Below, piece by piece: positions 52,553 through 60,656 of a DNA stretch of 63,124 bases. The stretch is from UBA3305 sp002373555 (GTDB lineage Bacteria; Bacillota; Clostridia; Lachnospirales; Lachnospiraceae), in the NCBI GenBank assembly GCA_946612455.1, contig CAMOER010000014.1, forward strand, positions 1 to 63,124. The letters are read 5' to 3'. Each line of letters opens with the position of its first letter. The stretch's first letter is position 1. A model generated the notes under the pieces. That model was not told the DNA's origin. It saw only the letters and a program-made list of their open reading frames with translations, and ran no database searches. Made by a program: the position numbers and the translations under genes.

Positions 52553-54376
52553 TCATCCTCTTTTTAAGAGGGTTCTCAGTTCTGCGCTCTTCGCCAGATT
52601 GCCTTCCACCTTCAGCTGTCCGTTCCGGAACAGCCTGTCCGGATCGATCGAGCCGTCCGCCATGCCGATCAGGTTGTCATAGCTTGCGGTCACATATCCG
52701 TCCGCGCCTTCGTAGGCATAGGGTTCCATATGGAAGCAGGGTTTCCCGTCGTGATGAATGAACTCCACATAGCAGATGCCGGAAGCGCGGCCGGTCATGC
52801 GGATCTGCACAACGCGGTGGTACTCTGCGGGGAAACGGTCAAAGAACCGCACCCTGTTCTTCGCATCCAGCTTTTTGTATAATCCCTTCAGTGTTTCAAA
52901 AGCTTCCTCGAACGGAATGACCTCTTTCTGATCTCCCTCAAAGATACTGCTGTACATACGCTCATACTGCTCGGCACTGCGTGTCCAGGAGAAATCCTTC
53001 TCCATGCAGCGCTTCCGCAGCAGCGCGAATGTTTCCTCATCCGACAGATAGACCCTGAGCGCCGCCATAATGGCAAGCATCAGGCTCTTGCTCAGATAGT
53101 TCGGGAAGGAGAAACCGTCTCCGATCCCGTCAAACTCGCTGTAAGGCCGCACGGAGTCCTTCAGTCCGCCGGTCTCATGCACGATCGGCACCGTACCGTA
53201 GCGCATCGCCATCATCTGGCTGAGACCGCAGGGCTCGAAGCGGGAAGGCATCAGATAAAAATCGGATCCGGCGAACACTTCGCTGGCCGTCTGTTCATTA
53301 TAATCGCTCGAAAAACCGAGCTGGCCGGGCCAGAGCCTGGTGCATTCTTCAAAATAATCGATATAGTGCTGGTCTCCCTGCCCGTAGATGATCAGCTGAA
53401 TGCCCATCTCCATCAGACGGGGCAGCAGCTCCCGGATCAGTTCGATCCCTTTCTGCTCCACCAGACGGGCGACAGAGCAGAACAGCGGGAAGCCGGGTTC
53501 CTCATCCAGCCCGAATTTCCTCTGCAGCGACTTCTTGCAGAGTGCCTTGCCGGACATGTCTTTCGTCGAGAACGAATGCGGCAGCCGCTTATCGATCCTG
53601 GGATCGTAATGCACCATATCGATGCCGTTCATGATGCCGTAAAGCCGGTTCTCCACCATATCCACGACGCCCTGCAGGCCCATGCCGAACTCCGGATAAT
53701 GCAGTTCTCTCGCATACGTCGGCGAAACGGTGGATACGGCATCCGCCATCAGCATCGCGCCCTTCATCAGATTGATGTCATGTCTTCCCTCGTATTCATA
53801 TCCCAGACCGCCCAGGTACCAGCCGCCCGGAAGATCAAAGGTATCCTGCAGCTCATTTGCGCCGAACTGCCCCTGGTAAGCGATATTATGGATCGTATAG
53901 ACGCTCCTGACCGCGGCGAGCGCTTTATTTTCGACCTGGTCATTTTTCAGATAAATGATGGCAGGCGCGGTCTCCCAGTCGTTGCAGTGCAGGATCTCCG
54001 GCATGAAATCCAGCTTCGGCAGCAGATTGATCACGGCGCGGCAGAACCACGCGAAGCGGAGCTTGTCGTCATCATAACCGTACAGCCTGGGCCGCAGGTA
54101 AAAATCTTCATTATCCACGAACCATACCGTGACGCCATGCAGCGATCCGCGGAGAAGTCCGCAGTAGCGTTCCTGCCCGCCAAGTGTGACCGTGCCCGTC
54201 CATTCCGTCTTCAGAGTATCGCCGTAATTCTCCTTTACGCACTGGTATAACGGTGTGATAATCGCGATCTCGTTGCCTGTGGCGGCAAGCGCCGGCGGCA
54301 GGGAAAAAGCGACATCGGCAAGTCCCCCGGATTTTGAAAACGGTGCGCATTCACTGGTCACAAATAAGATCTTCAT
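52553..54376 (-). CDS. glgA: Glycogen synthase (GT5) with C-terminal SCP2-like domain
   Basis: Transfers glucose from ADP-glucose to alpha-1,4-glucan. The GT5 part (about residues 1-480) opens MKILFVTSECAPFSKSGGLADV, with the substrate Lys of the KxGGL motif at residue 15, and has SRFEPCGLSQMMAMRYG near the C-terminal active site. At 607 residues it is about 130 longer than usual. The extra C-terminal part reads like an SCP2 sterol-carrier fold (YDNLIGMADGSIDPDRLF, then NGQLKVEGNL). The frame is continuous. It has its own promoter and no other glycogen gene next to it. Confidence 0.93.
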   Translation of the reverse strand: MKILFVTSECAPFSKSGGLADVAFSLPPALAATGNEIAIITPLYQCVKENYGDTLKTEWTGTVTLGGQERYCGLLRGSLHGVTVWFVDNEDFYLRPRLYGYDDDKLRFAWFCRAVINLLPKLDFMPEILHCNDWETAPAIIYLKNDQVENKALAAVRSVYTIHNIAYQGQFGANELQDTFDLPGGWYLGGLGYEYEGRHDINLMKGAMLMADAVSTVSPTYARELHYPEFGMGLQGVVDMVENRLYGIMNGIDMVHYDPRIDKRLPHSFSTKDMSGKALCKKSLQRKFGLDEEPGFPLFCSVARLVEQKGIELIRELLPRLMEMGIQLIIYGQGDQHYIDYFEECTRLWPGQLGFSSDYNEQTASEVFAGSDFYLMPSRFEPCGLSQMMAMRYGTVPIVHETGGLKDSVRPYSEFDGIGDGFSFPNYLSKSLMLAIMAALRVYLSDEETFALLRKRCMEKDFSWTRSAEQYERMYSSIFEGDQKEVIPFEEAFETLKGLYKKLDAKNRVRFFDRFPAEYHRVVQIRMTGRASGICYVEFIHHDGKPCFHMEPYAYEGADGYVTASYDNLIGMADGSIDPDRLFRNGQLKVEGNLAKSAELRTLLKRG

Positions 54377-54428
54377 GGAATTCCTCTCCTCCGCTCCTTT
54401 TTGCAGTACACTTTACGGCTGCAGAAAT

Positions 54429-54456
54429 ATTTTATCATACAATCACACGCATGCAA
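54429..54456 (-). promoter_or_regulatory. Predicted glgA promoter
   Basis: On the minus strand, TTGCAT (54456-54451), 16-bp spacer, TAAAAT (54434-54429). Confidence 0.55.
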
Positions 54457-54459
54457 GCA

Positions 54460-54496
54460 AAAAAATCCCCTGCCGGAGGATCCGGCAGGGGAGAAA
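54460..54496 (-). terminator. Terminator of the hydrogenase operon
   Basis: TCCCCTGCCGGA and TCCGGCAGGGGA form a 12-bp stem with a 3-base loop. On the minus strand TTTTTTT follows. It lies about 28 bp past hydA. Confidence 0.9.
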
Positions 54497-54519
54497 ATTA
54501 CTGTTCAGGCTCCTGAAGT

Positions 54520-56259
54520 TTACAGGCCTCTCTTTACGTAGGTCGTATGCAGCAGCTCGTGCGCCTTGTGGCTGCCGGGCTTCTCCAGGAACTCTTCATA
54601 GACCTGCTTGACGACAGGGTTCTCATGGCTCTTTCTGAGCGTCATGGCTTCATCCTCGGAATACAGGCCGGCGGCTCTGACTGCGCGTACGTCCGTAAAG
54701 TTCCGGACGGATGCGGGCTGATGAGGCTGTCCGCCGCCGTTTACGCAGCCGCCGGGGCAGGCCATGACTTCGATGAACTGATAGTCCGCCTCGCCGTTCC
54801 TGACTCTGTCAAGGAGCGCAGCCGCATTCTTCAGGCCGCTGGTAACAGCGACTTTCACTTTCGTGCCCGCAAGATCATATTCGGCTTCCTTGATGGCTTC
54901 CACACCGCGGACCTCATGGAACTCAGGTCTCTCGAGGGACTTGCCGGTCACGATCTCGGCAACAGTACGAAGCGCTGCTTCCATAACACCGCCGGTCGCG
55001 CCGAAGATATGGCCTGCGCCGGAAGCGATGCCGAGGGCGGGATCGCACTCCTCATCGGGCAGATCGTTGAAGAGGATGCCGGCCGTCTTGATCATTCTCG
55101 CAAGCTCACGGGTGGTGATGGTGCAGTCCAGATCCGGATAGCCGGAGCCGGCCTGGTTCTCACGGCCGATCTCGAACTTCTTCGCTGTGCAGGGCATGAC
55201 GGAAGCGACAAAGATGTCCTTCGGATCGATGCCCGCCTTCTGGGCGTAATAGGTCTTTACGAGCGCGCCGTACATCTGCTGCGGCGACTTGCAGGAGGAC
55301 AGGTTCTCGATGAAATCAGGATAGTAATGCTCGCAGAACTTGATCCAGCCGGGTGAGCAGGAGGTGATGAGCGGCAGCTTTCCGCCGTTCTTAAGTCTCT
55401 CCAGGAGCTCGGTGCCCTCTTCCATGATGGTGAAGTCGGCAGCATTGTCAACATCAAAGACCTTGTCCGCGCCGAGTCTTCTGATCGCGGCGATCATCTT
55501 GCCTTCCACATTCGTGCCGATCGGCAGATCGAAATACTCGCCGAGCTGTACACGGACGGACGGTGCGGGCGCGACAACGACATGCTTCTCCGGATCGGCG
55601 ATCGCGGCCCAGAGCTTGTCCGTGTCATCCTTCTCAACCAGCGCGCCGGTCGGACATACAGCAGTACACTGTCCGCAGTTTACGCAGGAAGTGTTGGTCA
55701 GCGGCTCGTCGAACGGGCTGCCGATATGCGCCGCGAAACCGCGGTTGTTCGGTCCGATCACGCCGGTATACTGATTCTCTCTGCAGACTGCTACGCAACG
55801 GCGGCAGAGGATACACTTGGAATTGTCTCTGACAAGGTGGATCGCCTCGTCGATGTCGGGCTTCAGATCCTCTGTTCCCTTGAACTTGTTCTGGTCTACG
55901 CCGTATTCGGCAGCCAGCTGACGAAGTTCGCAGTCATCGGAACGTACGCAGGAAAGGCATTCCATGCGGTGGTTCGAGAGCATCAGCTCCAGGGTCATCT
56001 TTCTGTATGCGCGGATCGCAGGTGTATTCGTAAATACTTCCGTGCCGTCGCGGTCCAGCGGATAGACGCAGGCAGCAGCCAGTCCTCTGGCGCCCTTGAC
56101 CTCTACCAGACAGATACGGCATGCGCCGATCGCATTGATCTCCTTCAGATAGCAAAGGGTGGGAATGCGTACTCCTGCTTTTCTTGCGGCTTCAAGGATC
56201 GTAGTATTCTTTTCTACTTCAACTTCGATACCGTTTATCTTAACTTTGATCATTTCCAT
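54520..56259 (-). CDS. hydA: [FeFe] hydrogenase catalytic subunit (NADH-linked, HydA/HndD type)
   Basis: Reduces protons to H2, or the reverse, within a cytoplasmic NADH- and ferredoxin-linked complex. It has 579 residues. Domains in order: N-terminal [2Fe-2S] (CYLKEINAIGACRICLVEV), His-Cys3 cluster (HRMECLSCVRSDDC), two [4Fe-4S] (CILCRRCVAVC, CVNCGQCTAVCP), then the H-cluster motifs TSCSPGW, MPCTAKK and EVMACPGGCVNGGGQP. The first H-cluster motif has Ser where many enzymes have the second Cys. The ATG at 56259 has AGGGG 8 bases upstream. It is last in the nuoE-HATPase-[2Fe-2S]-hydB-hydA operon. Confidence 0.95.
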   Translation of the reverse strand: MEMIKVKINGIEVEVEKNTTILEAARKAGVRIPTLCYLKEINAIGACRICLVEVKGARGLAAACVYPLDRDGTEVFTNTPAIRAYRKMTLELMLSNHRMECLSCVRSDDCELRQLAAEYGVDQNKFKGTEDLKPDIDEAIHLVRDNSKCILCRRCVAVCRENQYTGVIGPNNRGFAAHIGSPFDEPLTNTSCVNCGQCTAVCPTGALVEKDDTDKLWAAIADPEKHVVVAPAPSVRVQLGEYFDLPIGTNVEGKMIAAIRRLGADKVFDVDNAADFTIMEEGTELLERLKNGGKLPLITSCSPGWIKFCEHYYPDFIENLSSCKSPQQMYGALVKTYYAQKAGIDPKDIFVASVMPCTAKKFEIGRENQAGSGYPDLDCTITTRELARMIKTAGILFNDLPDEECDPALGIASGAGHIFGATGGVMEAALRTVAEIVTGKSLERPEFHEVRGVEAIKEAEYDLAGTKVKVAVTSGLKNAAALLDRVRNGEADYQFIEVMACPGGCVNGGGQPHQPASVRNFTDVRAVRAAGLYSEDEAMTLRKSHENPVVKQVYEEFLEKPGSHKAHELLHTTYVKRGL

Positions 56260-56271
56260 AGTCTGCACCCC

Positions 56272-58062
56272 TTACTTCTTTGAAATAGCGCCGAACTTAC
56301 ATGTATCGATGCAGGTGCCGCACTTGATGCACTTGGCCTGGTCGATGACATGAGGCTGTTTTACGCTGCCCGTAATGGCGTTCACAGGACACTTCCTTGC
56401 GCATGCCGTGCAGCCTTTGCACTTGTCGGGATCGATGGTGTAGGAAAGAAGGCTCTTGCAGACGCCCGCGGGACAGCGCTTCTCTACTACGTGAGCGATA
56501 TATTCATCACGGAAATACCGGAGTGTGGAAAGCACGGGGTTCGGCGCGGTCTGTCCGAGTCCGCACAGGGAGTTCGCCTTGATATACTTCGCGAGCTCTT
56601 CCAGCTTGTCCAGATCCTCCAGGGTTCCCTGGCCTTTCGTGATCTTGTCGAGGATCTCATGCATGCGCTTCGTGCCGATCCGGCAGGGCGTACATTTACC
56701 GCAGGATTCATCGACCGTGAACTCCAGGAAGAACTTGGCGATATCGACCATGCAGTTGTCCTCATCCATGACGATCAGTCCGCCGGAGCCCATCATGGAG
56801 CCGATGGCGATCAGGTTGTCATAATCGATCGGAACATCGAAATGCTCTGCAGGGATGCATCCGCCGGAAGGTCCGCCGGTCTGGGCAGCCTTGAACTTCT
56901 TGCCGTTCGGGATGCCGCCGCCGATCTCCTCGACGACTTCGCGGAGCGTGGTGCCCATGGGGATCTCCACCAGTCCGGTGTTCTTGATCTTGCCGCCGAG
57001 CGCGAAGACCTTGGTTCCCTTGGACTTCTCGGTACCCATGGAAGCGAACCATTCCGGTCCCTTCAGGATGATCTGGGGAATGTTCGCATAGGTCTCAACA
57101 TTGTTCAGGATGGTAGGCTTTTTGAACAGGCCCTTGACAGCCGGGAACGGAGGTCTGGGTCTGGGCTCGCCTCTCTTGCCCTCGATGGAGGTCATCAGCG
57201 CTGTCTCCTCGCCGCAGACGAACGCGCCGGCGCCGAGACGGATATCCAGGTCGAAATCAAATCCGGTGCCCAGGATATCCTTGCCGAGCAGACCGTATTC
57301 CCTGGCCTGGCCGATCGCGATCTTCAGACGCTTGACGGCGATGGGATACTCCGCGCGGACATAGATATAACCCTGGTGCGCGCCGATGGCATAACCGGCG
57401 ATCGTCATGGCTTCGATGACGACATGGGGGTCGCCTTCCAGCACGGAACGGTCCATGAATGCGCCGGGATCGCCTTCGTCGGCGTTGCAGCAGACATATT
57501 TCTCGGGGCCGGGCTGTGCAGCGGCAAAGGACCACTTCACGCCGGTCGGGAAGCCTGCGCCGCCGCGGCCGCGAAGACCGGAGGCCTTCAGGGTCTCAAT
57601 AACGTCCTCGGGCTTCATCTCGGTAAGCACCTTGCCGAGTGCCTGATAGCCGTCATAAGCGATATATTCGTCGATGATCTCGGGATTGATGATACCGCAG
57701 TTTCTGAGTGCGACTCTCTTCTGCTTCTTGTAGAAAGGCGTCTCATCCAGCGATTTGATGGTATTGTCTTCGGCAACGGAATCCTTGTACAGGAGGCGCT
57801 GTACGATACGTCCCTTTAACAGATGCTCGGAGACGATCTCCGGTACATCTTCCGGCGTCACGCGCGAATAGAAAGATCCCTCGGGATAGACGATCATGAC
57901 CGGGCCGTTCTCGCAGAGTCCGAAACATCCCGTACGGACGATCGCGACTTCTTCCTCAAGGCCGTTTGCCTTCAGTTCAGCGGCAAGAGCCTCCTGGACC
58001 TTCATGCTGCCGGAGGAAGTACATCCTGTGCCTCCGCAGATAAGTACATGTGCTCGATACAT
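56272..58062 (-). CDS. hydB: NADH-binding hydrogenase subunit (NuoF-like HydB)
   Basis: FMN- and NADH-binding subunit of the electron-bifurcating-type hydrogenase. It has 596 residues: an N-terminal thioredoxin-like [2Fe-2S] domain (CGGTGCTSSGS, RTGCFGLCENGP), the NuoF core with the NADH/FMN motifs LRGRGGAGFPTG and NADEGDPGAFMDR, the [4Fe-4S] motif ESCGKCTPCRIG, and two C-terminal [4Fe-4S] ferredoxin motifs (CKGCTACARKCP, CIKCGTCIDTC). GGAGG precedes the ATG. The cofactor set is that of trimeric HydABC enzymes that couple NADH and ferredoxin oxidation to H2 formation. Confidence 0.95.
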   Translation of the reverse strand: MYRAHVLICGGTGCTSSGSMKVQEALAAELKANGLEEEVAIVRTGCFGLCENGPVMIVYPEGSFYSRVTPEDVPEIVSEHLLKGRIVQRLLYKDSVAEDNTIKSLDETPFYKKQKRVALRNCGIINPEIIDEYIAYDGYQALGKVLTEMKPEDVIETLKASGLRGRGGAGFPTGVKWSFAAAQPGPEKYVCCNADEGDPGAFMDRSVLEGDPHVVIEAMTIAGYAIGAHQGYIYVRAEYPIAVKRLKIAIGQAREYGLLGKDILGTGFDFDLDIRLGAGAFVCGEETALMTSIEGKRGEPRPRPPFPAVKGLFKKPTILNNVETYANIPQIILKGPEWFASMGTEKSKGTKVFALGGKIKNTGLVEIPMGTTLREVVEEIGGGIPNGKKFKAAQTGGPSGGCIPAEHFDVPIDYDNLIAIGSMMGSGGLIVMDEDNCMVDIAKFFLEFTVDESCGKCTPCRIGTKRMHEILDKITKGQGTLEDLDKLEELAKYIKANSLCGLGQTAPNPVLSTLRYFRDEYIAHVVEKRCPAGVCKSLLSYTIDPDKCKGCTACARKCPVNAITGSVKQPHVIDQAKCIKCGTCIDTCKFGAISKK

Positions 58063-58074
58063 CTTCTTTCCTCC

Positions 58075-58452
58075 TTATTTAGCTGCGTTCGCGGCGCCGA
58101 TGGTATAATCTGTCACGACATTTCCGTTTACGATATGATCGACAACGATCTTTGCAGCCTTGTCCGCGTCAAGCTTGACATAGGTGACTTTTTCCTTGCC
58201 GGGCTCGAATACCTCGGCCACAGGCTCGAACTGGCAGATGCCGATGCAGCCCGTCTGGGATACAGTAACGTTCTTCAGGCCGCGCTTTGCGACTTCATTG
58301 ACAAAAGAATTGAGAACAGGACGGGCGCCGGCCGCGATCCCGCAGGTAGCCATGCCGACCACAATGCGGATATTATCCGGTGCATCCTCTCTCATACCCA
58401 TCTCACCTCTGGCCTTATCTCTCAAAGCCTTAAGCTCAGCTAAGCTCTTCAT
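58075..58452 (-). CDS. Thioredoxin-like [2Fe-2S] ferredoxin protein
   Basis: A 125-residue soluble electron carrier of the thioredoxin-fold [2Fe-2S] family. Cysteines are in GMATCGIAAGA and in SQTGCIGICQ, spaced as in the family. It is the small partner often found beside HydB. Its start overlaps the stop of the HATPase gene upstream by 4 bases. It may pass electrons between NuoE and HydB, or serve the HATPase protein as a redox input; neither is shown. Confidence 0.88.
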   Translation of the reverse strand: MKSLAELKALRDKARGEMGMREDAPDNIRIVVGMATCGIAAGARPVLNSFVNEVAKRGLKNVTVSQTGCIGICQFEPVAEVFEPGKEKVTYVKLDADKAAKIVVDHIVNGNVVTDYTIGAANAAK

Positions 58453-59006
58453 TTGTTTTCCTCCGTATTGTACAGTGCTTCGATATTCTCTTTTAAATAA
58501 TCGCCGATGAACATCCGGATCTCCGGCGTCTCGAGAGACACGCCCTCCAGGATCTCCTTCAGCTGTGCCGTGGAAACAAAGAATTCGTTCCCGTTCACGA
58601 TGTGCGTGTACATCACGTTCACGTCTTCATGACTGCAGATCAGCAGCTGCATGGTGGATGCGATATCCCCCAGCGGCATCCGGTCGATATGCGAAAGTCT
58701 GAACGACGCGAAAGTACGTGTGCCGACACCCGGTTTCGAATCGATGGAAAATGTGCCGTCCGCCATCTCGGCCGCCATCTTGAAGAGCGGAACACCCAGG
58801 CCGACCTTTCTGGTGGTCCTGGTGGTGAAAAAGGGATCCGTCACCTGCTTCACCTGCTCCTCCGTCATACCGCAGCCGTCATCCTCGATCAGGATGCTCA
58901 TGAGGTCCTGCGCGGCATCTTCAACGATCCGGACAGTGACATTTTCCGCCTGTGCCCGCATGGAATTCTCCGCCACGTCGAGCACATTCATGGAAAGCTC
59001 CTGCAT
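58449..59006 (-). CDS. Stand-alone HATPase (histidine-kinase-like ATP-binding) protein
   Basis: A 185-residue protein with a single Bergerat-fold ATPase domain: the N-box region LDVAENSMRAQA, G1 box DDGCGMT, F-box PFFTT and G2 motif GLGVPLFK. No histidine phosphoacceptor or membrane segment is present. Such genes recur inside Clostridia hydrogenase operons, where their role is unknown. It is encoded between nuoE and the [2Fe-2S] protein, coupled by ATGA overlap to the latter. A second, smaller HATPase lies in the divergent operon (60189). Confidence 0.85.
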   Translation of the reverse strand: MQELSMNVLDVAENSMRAQAENVTVRIVEDAAQDLMSILIEDDGCGMTEEQVKQVTDPFFTTRTTRKVGLGVPLFKMAAEMADGTFSIDSKPGVGTRTFASFRLSHIDRMPLGDIASTMQLLICSHEDVNVMYTHIVNGNEFFVSTAQLKEILEGVSLETPEIRMFIGDYLKENIEALYNTEENK

Positions 59007-59009
59007 GTT

Positions 59010-59510
59010 TTATGCTTCCTTATACTTTGCGAGGATCGCAGGTACCTGGTCCGGGGTCATGCGGCCGTAAACCTCATCATTGATCATGATGACCGGCGCA
59101 AGTCCGCAGGCGCCCACGCAGCGGCAGGCTTCCAGCGAGAAATTCATATCCGCCGTGCATTCGCCGCCCTGGATGCCGAGCTCATCGGCAAGCTTCGCAT
59201 AGACTTCACCGGAGCCCTTGACGTAGCAGGCGGTTCCGAGACATACGGATACCTTGTACTTGCCCTTCGGGTTCAGCGTGAACTGTGAGTAGAATGTTGC
59301 GACGCCGTATACCTCTTCAAAAGGTATATTCAGGCCGAGCGCGATCATGCGCTGTACTTCTTCCGGGAGATACCCGTAAATCTCCTGCGCTTCCTGCAGG
59401 ATCGGCATCAGAGCTCCTCTTTCATCTTTGAGGCGCTCAATGACCTCCATTAATGCCTTCTCCTGTTCGGGAGTGCCCTGGAAAGGAACATTGGTCTTCG
59501 AGTTTGCCAT
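59010..59510 (-). CDS. nuoE: NADH dehydrogenase subunit E-like [2Fe-2S] subunit (NuoE/HydC)
   Basis: A 166-residue thioredoxin-like [2Fe-2S] subunit of the hydrogenase complex. It shows EEVYGVATFYSQF and the four cysteines in VCLGTACYVKGSG and ACRCVGACGLAPV. It is the first gene of the operon, 93 bases past the promoter's predicted start, with a Rex-like site in its leader. AGAGAGGA precedes the ATG. Confidence 0.95.
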   Translation of the reverse strand: MANSKTNVPFQGTPEQEKALMEVIERLKDERGALMPILQEAQEIYGYLPEEVQRMIALGLNIPFEEVYGVATFYSQFTLNPKGKYKVSVCLGTACYVKGSGEVYAKLADELGIQGGECTADMNFSLEACRCVGACGLAPVIMINDEVYGRMTPDQVPAILAKYKEA

Positions 59511-59545
59511 AATGACGTCCTCTCTTCCTTGATGATTTTTCTCTT

Positions 59546-59563
59546 TTGTTAAAAAAATAACGT
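59546..59563. promoter_or_regulatory. Rex-like operator before the hydrogenase operon
   Basis: TTGTTA-AAAAAA-TAACGT matches the Rex consensus TTGTTA-N6-TAACAA at 10 of 12 defined positions. It lies about 30-45 bases downstream of the predicted transcription start of nuoE-hydA. Rex binds when NADH is low, so hydrogen production would follow the NADH/NAD ratio. Confidence 0.6.
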
Positions 59564-59599
59564 AAAAAAGTGCAGACTATACCCTCTTTTATCTTTTTC

Positions 59600-59628
59600 A
59601 TTATAGGGGTAATCCTGCATAGAATCAA
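59600..59628 (-). promoter_or_regulatory. Predicted promoter of the nuoE-hydA operon
   Basis: On the minus strand, TTGATT (59628-59623), 17-bp spacer, TATAAT (59605-59600). Confidence 0.75.
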
Positions 59629-59754
59629 TACAAATGTTTTGCATTTTTTCAGGTATTTTGCTTCATTTTTCAACATTAACAGTAAATCTTTGCCAAATCA
59701 CAGTTTGTTGGCGCTAACCTCTCGATTTGTCTAAACTAACTGCGGTTTCTTCTG
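59629..59754. other. Centre of the divergent hydrogenase regulatory region
   Basis: No gene is seen. GTTGGCGCTAAC (59707-59718) is an imperfect palindrome that could be a further regulator site. The rest is AT-rich. Confidence 0.35.
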
Positions 59755-59783
59755 TTGCAATTATTTCCTGTCATTTGTATAAT
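59755..59783 (+). promoter_or_regulatory. Predicted promoter of the sensory hydrogenase operon
   Basis: TTGCAA (59755-59760), 17-bp spacer, TATAAT (59778-59783). Confidence 0.75.
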
Positions 59784-59812
59784 AATCAACACAATCATAC
59801 TCATAAAGGAGG

Positions 59813-59842
59813 ATGGCCGCATCACCCGGCCGATCATTATGA
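59813..59842 (+). CDS. Nine-residue leader ORF coupled to the first DRTGG gene
   Basis: A short frame (MAASPGRSL and stop) begins just inside the strong ribosome site AAAGGAGG; its ATG is only about 1-5 bases from it. Its stop overlaps the ATG of the DRTGG gene (ATGA). The DRTGG gene has no other ribosome site near its start, so it may rely on coupled translation from this leader. The peptide itself is probably not functional. Confidence 0.4.
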   Translation: MAASPGRSL

Positions 59843-60192
59843 CAGTAAGAGATATTATTGATTATCTGGATGCCGAACTGCTCTTCGGCGACGACGAACT
59901 GCTTGACCAGGAAGTGCAGCATGCCTGCGGAAGCGATATGATGAGCGACGTGCTTGCCTTCGTGAAGGATCAGGCAGTGCTTCTTACGGGACTCATCAAT
60001 ACACAGGCGGTCAGGACTGCGGAGATGATGGACATGAAATGCATCGTTCTGGTCCGCGGAAAGGATCCTCTGGAAAATGTGATCGAACTTGCGAAGGAAA
60101 GAGACATCTGCGTTCTGAAGACCGAACACACAATGTTCTGCGCATGCGGCATCCTCTATAAGCACGGTCTTCGCGGAGGACACAGCGTATGA
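59839..60192 (+). CDS. DRTGG-domain protein (first of two)
   Basis: A 117-residue protein of the DRTGG family, a regulatory domain seen in phosphotransacetylase and CBS proteins. It opens MTVRDIIDYLDAELLFGDDE and has the core RTAEMMDMKCIVLVRGKDP, with CVLKTEHTMFCACGILYKHG at the end. The ATG at 59839 follows a short leader ORF. The next gene overlaps by 4 bases. Two DRTGG proteins flank the HATPase and hydrogenase-like genes, so a ligand-sensing role is plausible but unproven. Confidence 0.8.
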   Translation: MTVRDIIDYLDAELLFGDDELLDQEVQHACGSDMMSDVLAFVKDQAVLLTGLINTQAVRTAEMMDMKCIVLVRGKDPLENVIELAKERDICVLKTEHTMFCACGILYKHGLRGGHSV

Positions 60193-60605
60193 CGTTAAAC
60201 TATACGGTTCCCGGAGACGATTTCACCCGCGCCGGCGAGGCGTCCGGCGATCTGAAGCGCAAGATGAAGAAGCTCGGCTTCCCGAGCGATGTCATCCGCA
60301 AAGTCTCCATCGCGCTGTATGAAGGCGAGATCAACATGGTGATCCATGCCTACGGCGGCGAGATCACGGCGGAGATCTCCTCTTCCGAGATCGATCTTAC
60401 GCTCGCGGACACCGGCCCCGGCATTCCGGATATCGAAAAAGCCATGCAGGACGGATTCTCCACGGCCACGGAGCAGGTCAGGAACCTCGGCTTCGGTGCC
60501 GGCATGGGCCTTCCCAATATGAAGAAGTATTCGGATGAATTCCATATCGAAAGCGAAGTGGGTGTCGGGACGACCGTCAGGATGAAGATCTACAATCACT
60601 CATAA
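60189..60605 (+). CDS. Small HATPase (anti-sigma factor kinase-like) protein
   Basis: A 138-residue RsbW/SpoIIAB-like ATP-binding protein. It has the N-box region YEGEINMVIHAYGGEI, the G1 box LADTGPGIPD and the GFGAGMGLPNMKKY lid motif, and ends in GVGTTVRMKIY. No anti-sigma antagonist or sigma factor is encoded next to it. It overlaps the DRTGG gene by 4 bases, so the two are co-translated. Its likely partner is within the operon. Confidence 0.85.
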   Translation: MTLNYTVPGDDFTRAGEASGDLKRKMKKLGFPSDVIRKVSIALYEGEINMVIHAYGGEITAEISSSEIDLTLADTGPGIPDIEKAMQDGFSTATEQVRNLGFGAGMGLPNMKKYSDEFHIESEVGVGTTVRMKIYNHS

Positions 60606-60656
60606 ACCAGACGGCAGAACGCCGTTTATGTCTGTTTATCGAAACGAGGTGTAATT

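Noticed and set aside
56350..57819. A 489-codon + strand frame opposite hydB
   Set aside because: Antisense to hydB, which has all the cofactor motifs.
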